In this document: in pieces, positions 5,816-9,667 of the stretch | Position numbering within the stretch: the stretch's first letter is position 1 | Layout: the number at the start of each line of letters is the position of its first letter | Source of the DNA: an uncultured Bacilli bacterium | GTDB lineage: Bacteria; Bacillota_I; Bacilli_A; RF39; UBA660 | NCBI GenBank assembly: GCA_910576985.1 | Contig: CAJTLA010000013.1 | Location: 1-9,667, forward strand | Reading direction: 5' to 3' | Length of the DNA stretch: 9,667 nt | The notes under the pieces: model-generated | What the model was told of the DNA's origin: nothing | The model's database searches: none | What the model saw: the letters and a program-made list of their open reading frames with translations, nothing else | Program-made: the position numbers and the translations under genes

Positions 5816-7555
5816 CTACATATCATTATGTATTGTACTCACACTTGCAAACGTTCGATTTCTAAGTTCCCTATATAAAGCACTACGACAAAATACTTCT
5901 TCATTGGTTCCTTTCGATTTTACTTTTCCTTTATCAAGAACAATCACTCTATCTGCAATTTCCATCATTTCTGGCTTATGAGTAACCATAATAATCGTAT
6001 GATCTTGCTTTAAATCTTGTAAAATCTCTTTAATGATCATAGTAGAATTTGGATCAATATTGCTAGTTACTTCATCAAATAATAAAATCTCTGCTTTCGT
6101 AAGTATCGCTCGAGCAATGACTAATAATTGCTTCTGACCTTCTGATAATAGTCGATCTTCATTATCAATAATCGTATGATAGCCCTTTGGCAAAGACATT
6201 ATAAAATCATGAATCCCAGCTCTTTTACAAGCCTCCATTTGATTTTTAAAATTTCGATCAATCAAAGACAAATTATCTTTGATACTCATTTCAAAAATAA
6301 ATGGTTTTTGAAAAACTCCAGAAACATTAGTAAAATATACCTTTTTACTATAATTATATATATTTTCATCATCAATCAAAATACTACCAGACTTTATCTT
6401 ATTCAATCGATAAAGCAAATTAATAATACTCGTTTTGCCAGAACCACTATGACCAACAATAGCAGTAATTTCATTTGGATATATTTTAAATGACATATTA
6501 CAAAGTATCGGTTTTCCTTTAATCTCATAATTCACTTTATCAAAAGTAACCAAACCATTGATATAATCATTGGTGATATCACCAAAATCCATATTACTTT
6601 CCGCTGTATAATCAAGTATATTTTTAATCCGTTTTACCCGAATTCCATAATTACTCAAATTCAACAAATAACTAAGCATTGAATCAGTACAAGTAATAGT
6701 AAGCTCAAAATAACTAATTAAAAGCACCAACTTATCAATCGTCATTTTGCCAGTAGATACAAAATATGCCAACAAAATATACAACAAGATTTTACCAATA
6801 TATACAATATATGGCATCTTACAAGATCTATCAATCAAAGCCTTTCTTTTCTCTTTATATTCTTGACTCCATTTTGTTCTGGTCTTATCAAGCTTTTTAT
6901 TTAAATTCGGCATCATATTTAAAGATTTTACTTGTTTTAAATTTACAAGCATTTGATTTAATGTATCAATCACTTTATCTTCATACTTTCGTGTTCCTTC
7001 ATAATATTTAGAAACCCTTTTCGAATTATTATTCATTAAAATCAAATACAAAAAGTCAATCACAATGGCAATACAAGCAACAATAATATTATAACTACTA
7101 AAAATGATAAAAATGACAATTAATTGAATAAATCTCATCAAAGCTTCTGATGCTGCATCCATAACATCAACCAAATATCGAACATCATCACTTGTAGTAT
7201 CTACAATTTTTCCTTTTGATATTTTATGAAATATAGAATCATTATTAGCAACATGTTCAAATATCTTTTTCTGAACTTCTAAATGATAATAATTCGCTAA
7301 AATAGTATATGAATAATAATTCCAATGTAACATACTAAAATAAATAACATAAAAAATCAAATATAATATCACATAATACCAAATTCCCATAAAATTACCA
7401 TTCGTAACAACCCCAATAATACCAGCTGTTGCAATGGGTGGTAGTAATGCAGCCAAATTATATAATCCGCAACTCACAAACATCTGAATCACAACGAAAA
7501 ATTGATCATGAGCAATTGTATGTAACGTTTTTACAGTATCAAAATATCGTTTCAT
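5816..7555 (-). CDS. ABC exporter half-transporter (type I TMD fused to NBD), 579 aa
   Basis: An N-terminal transmembrane domain is fused to a C-terminal ATPase, the usual half-exporter layout and length, so it should act as a dimer. Hydrophobic segments lie near 23-50, 57-77, 141-156, 157-173, 249-267 and 273-290, giving six helices. The nucleotide-binding domain has Walker A 'GHSGSGKT' (368-375), Q-loop Q416 in 'VFQKPF', signature 'LSEGQ' (470-474), Walker B 'ILLFDE' (490-495, E495), D-loop 'SNID' (498-501, usually SALD) and switch His H526 in 'VTHKPE'. All catalytic residues are present. There is no N-terminal C39 peptidase domain. The ATG at 7555 comes 3 nt after the stop of the upstream membrane-protein gene and has no clear Shine-Dalgarno, which suggests coupled translation. 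The substrate cannot be read from the sequence: lipid, peptide or drug export are all possible. Confidence 0.93.
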   Translation of the reverse strand: MKRYFDTVKTLHTIAHDQFFVVIQMFVSCGLYNLAALLPPIATAGIIGVVTNGNFMGIWYYVILYLIFYVIYFSMLHWNYYSYTILANYYHLEVQKKIFEHVANNDSIFHKISKGKIVDTTSDDVRYLVDVMDAASEALMRFIQLIVIFIIFSSYNIIVACIAIVIDFLYLILMNNNSKRVSKYYEGTRKYEDKVIDTLNQMLVNLKQVKSLNMMPNLNKKLDKTRTKWSQEYKEKRKALIDRSCKMPYIVYIGKILLYILLAYFVSTGKMTIDKLVLLISYFELTITCTDSMLSYLLNLSNYGIRVKRIKNILDYTAESNMDFGDITNDYINGLVTFDKVNYEIKGKPILCNMSFKIYPNEITAIVGHSGSGKTSIINLLYRLNKIKSGSILIDDENIYNYSKKVYFTNVSGVFQKPFIFEMSIKDNLSLIDRNFKNQMEACKRAGIHDFIMSLPKGYHTIIDNEDRLLSEGQKQLLVIARAILTKAEILLFDEVTSNIDPNSTMIIKEILQDLKQDHTIIMVTHKPEMMEIADRVIVLDKGKVKSKGTNEEVFCRSALYRELRNRTFASVSTIHNDM

Positions 7556-7558
7556 AAA

Positions 7559-8749
7559 CTATTTCTTTGAACCAATTTCCTTATCATATTCAATATCATT
7601 TACTTCATATTTTCTTTTATTTGAAATCGTCTTCATCAATTTATTCACACCAAAACCAATCAAAGCTAAAATAAAGAAATAGAAAACACCAAAAGCACTA
7701 AACGATGGGGCTGAGCCAGTAAATAAATCTAGTAAAGAAGCGCCTACTCCCATAGAAGTAACAATAGTCAAACTTCCAATTGATTTATTTGTAACTTCAT
7801 TATGTAAATTACCAAATAATTTTTGAGCTGACGACACATAATTATTTGTCATAGTCCATAAATGTTTAATATAATCTAAAGTATCTTTTAATGTTTCATA
7901 TCGATATCCAGATATTGCCAAAAATTCAGAAATCTCAGGATCACTTTTTGCAATTCTTTCTCTCGTTGGTAAATACGTACTCATTTGATTAATTCGTCCA
8001 TCAATCAAATTAATCGTCTTAGAATATCCTTCCAATTTTGTAGTAAATTTAACAATATCAGAACCTTTTACTTTTGCCTGTTCTTTTACTGCATCTATCT
8101 TTTCCCAAATAATACGATGCAAATTTAAATATCTATGCAATTGACCTTTAAACTCTCGAATAAAAATTTGTTCTTCTATATACCTTTCAATATTTTTAAG
8201 AGACTGTGTTTTATTATTGATAAAATAATATTTATCACCACGGATAACATCATATTTTTCGTTCTCAAATTTAAAATATTTTTGTTTTTCTGTACTAGCT
8301 AATAACTCGTTAATATCTTCTTCACTAGCATGATCACAAACAACAAAATATGGATATACTGTTTCTATATTTGCAAGTTCTTTTGGAACAGGAGCACCCA
8401 AACTAAACAAATAATTAAACGCTGGAGACAATTTATTTTCATAATAATCTGTCACATGATTAATATCTGAAAAAAGAGTTTCTTCACTAACCATACAATT
8501 ATTTAAAACAATCAAACCATCCTCAAATATTTTGACTTTAATATTTAAAGCAGTAGTAAATTCAATATATTCCTCTCCTGCTACACCATATTCAATTTTA
8601 CCTATCTCTAAATTTTTACGAAACTCATTCAATTTTGTTGCATCTAAATCTAAATAAGATTTAGAATCTCTCAAAAAATCATAAATCTCTGACAATTGTA
8701 GCATAGTTCTTTGAAACCATCCACCAATATAAACATTACTTACTTTCAT
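7559..8749 (-). CDS. Unknown membrane protein with CorA-like layout, 396 aa
   Basis: I do not recognise the family. The protein has a large soluble alpha/beta N-terminal part (about 1-180), then a long, mainly helical charged stretch (about 183-323). Two hydrophobic helices close to the C-terminus (about 324-343 and 351-370) are joined by a very short loop ('TGSAPS'). A Lys-rich tail of about 26 residues ends it. This order of soluble domain, long stalk helix, two terminal membrane helices and basic tail is that of CorA-type metal transporters. 'HNEVTNKSIGSLTIV' before the first helix recalls the CorA pre-TM1 segment, but the Gly-Met-Asn motif at the end of TM1 is absent. It is therefore either a distant CorA-superfamily member or a convergent layout. 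There is no signal peptide. The ATG at 8749 lies 12 nt after the GNAT stop with a weak AGG-type SD. The gene ends 3 nt before the ABC start, so it may form a complex with or regulate the exporter (inference). Confidence 0.85.
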   Translation of the reverse strand: MKVSNVYIGGWFQRTMLQLSEIYDFLRDSKSYLDLDATKLNEFRKNLEIGKIEYGVAGEEYIEFTTALNIKVKIFEDGLIVLNNCMVSEETLFSDINHVTDYYENKLSPAFNYLFSLGAPVPKELANIETVYPYFVVCDHASEEDINELLASTEKQKYFKFENEKYDVIRGDKYYFINNKTQSLKNIERYIEEQIFIREFKGQLHRYLNLHRIIWEKIDAVKEQAKVKGSDIVKFTTKLEGYSKTINLIDGRINQMSTYLPTRERIAKSDPEISEFLAISGYRYETLKDTLDYIKHLWTMTNNYVSSAQKLFGNLHNEVTNKSIGSLTIVTSMGVGASLLDLFTGSAPSFSAFGVFYFFILALIGFGVNKLMKTISNKRKYEVNDIEYDKEIGSKK

Positions 8750-8761
8750 AATTATACCTAC

Positions 8762-9202
8762 CTAAACTATATTTTTTGTAAAAAATTTTGCATCCATAAC
8801 TTCAAATCCATATTTATGATATAGACCATGAGCAGCTTGTCTAAAATTCTTTGACCATAATTCCACACATTGACAGTTATGTTTTTTAGCAATATTAAAA
8901 CATTCATCTAGCAATTTTATACCAATATGATCAAGCCTAAAATCAGGCTTAACACATACATGATTTAAAATCGCATAAGTTTTCATTCCCTCATAAATAG
9001 TTGGAATAATATTGATTTTCGCATGCGCAACAATTTGACCATCAATCACACTTATAAGATATATTTGATTAGAATCTTTTTCATTTTCTAAATAAATTGT
9101 TTTCGCATATTCTAAAGATGTATTTTCATCAAAACATGCATTACACAACTGAATAATTCCATCAATATCCTCCGATGTTGCAATTCTAAATGCTACATTC
9201 AT
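8762..9202 (-). CDS. GNAT-family N-acetyltransferase, 146 aa
   Basis: GNAT enzymes move the acetyl group of acetyl-CoA to an amine. The fold is visible in order: 'FRIATSEDIDGIIQL' (5-19, strand 1 and helix 1), a central strand 'QIVAHAKI' (56-63), motif A 'LNHVCVKPDFRLDHIGIKLLDE' in 79-100, and motif B 'AAHGLYHKYGFE' (123-134) with Tyr128. The pyrophosphate-binding loop is normally R/Q-x-x-G-x-G/A and reads R-L-D-H-I-G (89-94), so the first Gly is His. The frame extends to an ATG at 9271, but that would run through the terminator at 9244-9283 and add a Phe/Ser/Lys-rich stretch. The ATG at 9202 has AAGGAGG 8 nt upstream and starts where GNAT homology starts. It is the first gene of the unit with the membrane protein and ABC exporter. 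The substrate is unknown; it might modify an exported small molecule or be a peptide/protein acetylase. Confidence 0.9.
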   Translation of the reverse strand: MNVAFRIATSEDIDGIIQLCNACFDENTSLEYAKTIYLENEKDSNQIYLISVIDGQIVAHAKINIIPTIYEGMKTYAILNHVCVKPDFRLDHIGIKLLDECFNIAKKHNCQCVELWSKNFRQAAHGLYHKYGFEVMDAKFFTKNIV

Positions 9203-9210
9203 AAAAATAA

Positions 9211-9217
9211 CCTCCTT
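9211..9217 (-). promoter_or_regulatory. Ribosome binding site that fixes the GNAT start
   Basis: A perfect AAGGAGG on the minus strand lies 8 nt before the ATG at 9202. No such site precedes the upstream in-frame ATG at 9271, which falls inside the terminator loop region. I saw no convincing promoter between the terminator and this site. Confidence 0.85.
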
Positions 9218-9243
9218 TTCACAAAGTGACTTACTTTTAGATG

Positions 9244-9283
9244 AAAAAAAACTGAATAAAAATAAAATCATTCAGTCTTTTTT
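9244..9283 (-). terminator. Intrinsic terminator after the second PH-like gene
   Basis: A perfect 7-bp stem (ACTGAAT at 9251-9257 with ATTCAGT at 9270-9276) encloses a 12-nt AT-rich loop. It is flanked by A7 (9244-9250) on one side and C plus T6 (9277-9283) on the other. Read on the minus strand it gives a T run of eight right after the stem, so it ends the leftward transcript of the gene at 9317-9667. The symmetric A/T flanks would also let it work in the other direction. Confidence 0.8.
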
Positions 9284-9316
9284 ATGAATTTACAAAATGA
9301 TAAACAAAATCAAAAA

Positions 9317-9667
9317 CTAGATTTTTGTTTTCATCATAATTTTATATACTTGCTTAATATGCTCTTTTTTATCATGATTCATTTCCACGAAATTAATATG
9401 TAATTGATATCCACTATCCAAACTAAGTAATAATTCTACTTTACCTGGTTTAAAATTAATAGCACTTGTTGAAATAGAAACATATGGAATGACATGAATT
9501 TTTTTATAATAAACTGCCATTGTATCTCGATCAAAAAGAACCATTTTTTTATTTGTAAAAACCATATAATCTTTAGAATTTTTATAAGCAATAATAATCT
9601 TTTCTTCCTCTTCTACATATTCTTTTGCATATTCTGGTAACTCATCTACCTCTAAAATTTCTTTTTT
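9317..9667 (-). CDS. Partial PH-like domain protein, paralog of the gene at 185-637
   Basis: The frame ends in TAG (9319-9317) and stays open to the window edge at 9667, so the N-terminus is missing and 116 residues are visible. A Met codon at 9565 is internal: the 34 codons before it continue the homology ('ELPEYAKEYVEEEE...IAYKNSKDY') to the protein at 185-637. Shared features are the 'KMVLFD' strand, 'IPYVSIS' and the alternating strands before a final basic helix. This copy ends soon after that helix, lacking the roughly 20-residue acidic tail of the other. No membrane segment or signal is visible. It is followed after about 34 nt by its own terminator. The family is probably bPH_1-like and the function unknown. 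Confidence 0.85.
   Translation of the reverse strand, partial: KKEILEVDELPEYAKEYVEEEEKIIIAYKNSKDYMVFTNKKMVLFDRDTMAVYYKKIHVIPYVSISTSAINFKPGKVELLLSLDSGYQLHINFVEMNHDKKEHIKQVYKIMMKTKI

Noticed and set aside
5745..5981. Plus-strand open frame of 78 codons
   Set aside because: It is mostly antisense to the 3' end of the ABC gene, with no SD or promoter.
6176..6493. Plus-strand open frame of 105 codons
   Set aside because: It is antisense to the ABC nucleotide-binding domain, whose motifs are intact; the product is low-complexity.
6766..7011. Plus-strand open frame of 81 codons
   Set aside because: It is antisense to the ABC transmembrane domain and has no ribosome binding site.
9203..9271. N-terminal extension of the GNAT protein from the ATG at 9271
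   Set aside because: It overlaps the terminator and lacks an SD; a perfect AAGGAGG precedes the ATG at 9202, where GNAT homology begins.

Overview
The window is low-GC bacterial DNA with strong AGGAGG-type ribosome binding sites, U-tailed intrinsic terminators, a standard genetic code (ftsW ends in TGA and tryptophan is read from TGG) and a Firmicutes-style spoVD-mraY-ftsW(spoVE) gene order. This points to an AT-rich Bacillota, probably in or near the Bacilli, that still makes peptidoglycan. I cannot place it more precisely from sequence alone.

Layout, left to right. (1) 1-184 is noncoding, with a 10-C homopolymer and, at 161-186, the terminator of the next gene. (2) 185-637 (-) is a small protein resembling the bacterial PH-like domain. 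(3) 638-767 is a divergent promoter region. (4) 768-1664 (+) is the only plus-strand gene, a compact HExxH protein that resembles the C-terminal catalytic part of M3/oligoendopeptidase F peptidases. (5) 1666-5672 (-) is a tight peptidoglycan cluster read as PASTA-bearing class B PBP, then mraY, then ftsW. (6) 5673-5815 is an intergenic stretch with a terminator-like hairpin and a second hairpin that holds the PBP start codon. (7) 5816-9202 (-) is a three-gene unit read as GNAT acetyltransferase, then a membrane protein of CorA-like layout, then an ABC exporter half-transporter. (8) 9244-9283 is a strong terminator. (9) 9317-9667 (-) is the C-terminal part of a second PH-like protein, clearly a paralog of the gene at 185-637 and cut by the window edge.

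How the genes work together. MraY makes lipid I on the inner face of the membrane. FtsW (SEDS glycosyltransferase) and the class B PBP (transpeptidase) form the usual polymerase/crosslinker pair of septal wall synthesis. The GNAT, CorA-like and ABC genes lie between two terminators, with 12 nt and 3 nt between them. The ABC gene has no clear Shine-Dalgarno, which suggests translational coupling to the membrane protein; I infer a functional unit whose substrate is unknown. The M3-like gene stands alone and shares a terminator with ftsW. I saw no tRNA, rRNA, CRISPR array, insertion sequence or attachment site.
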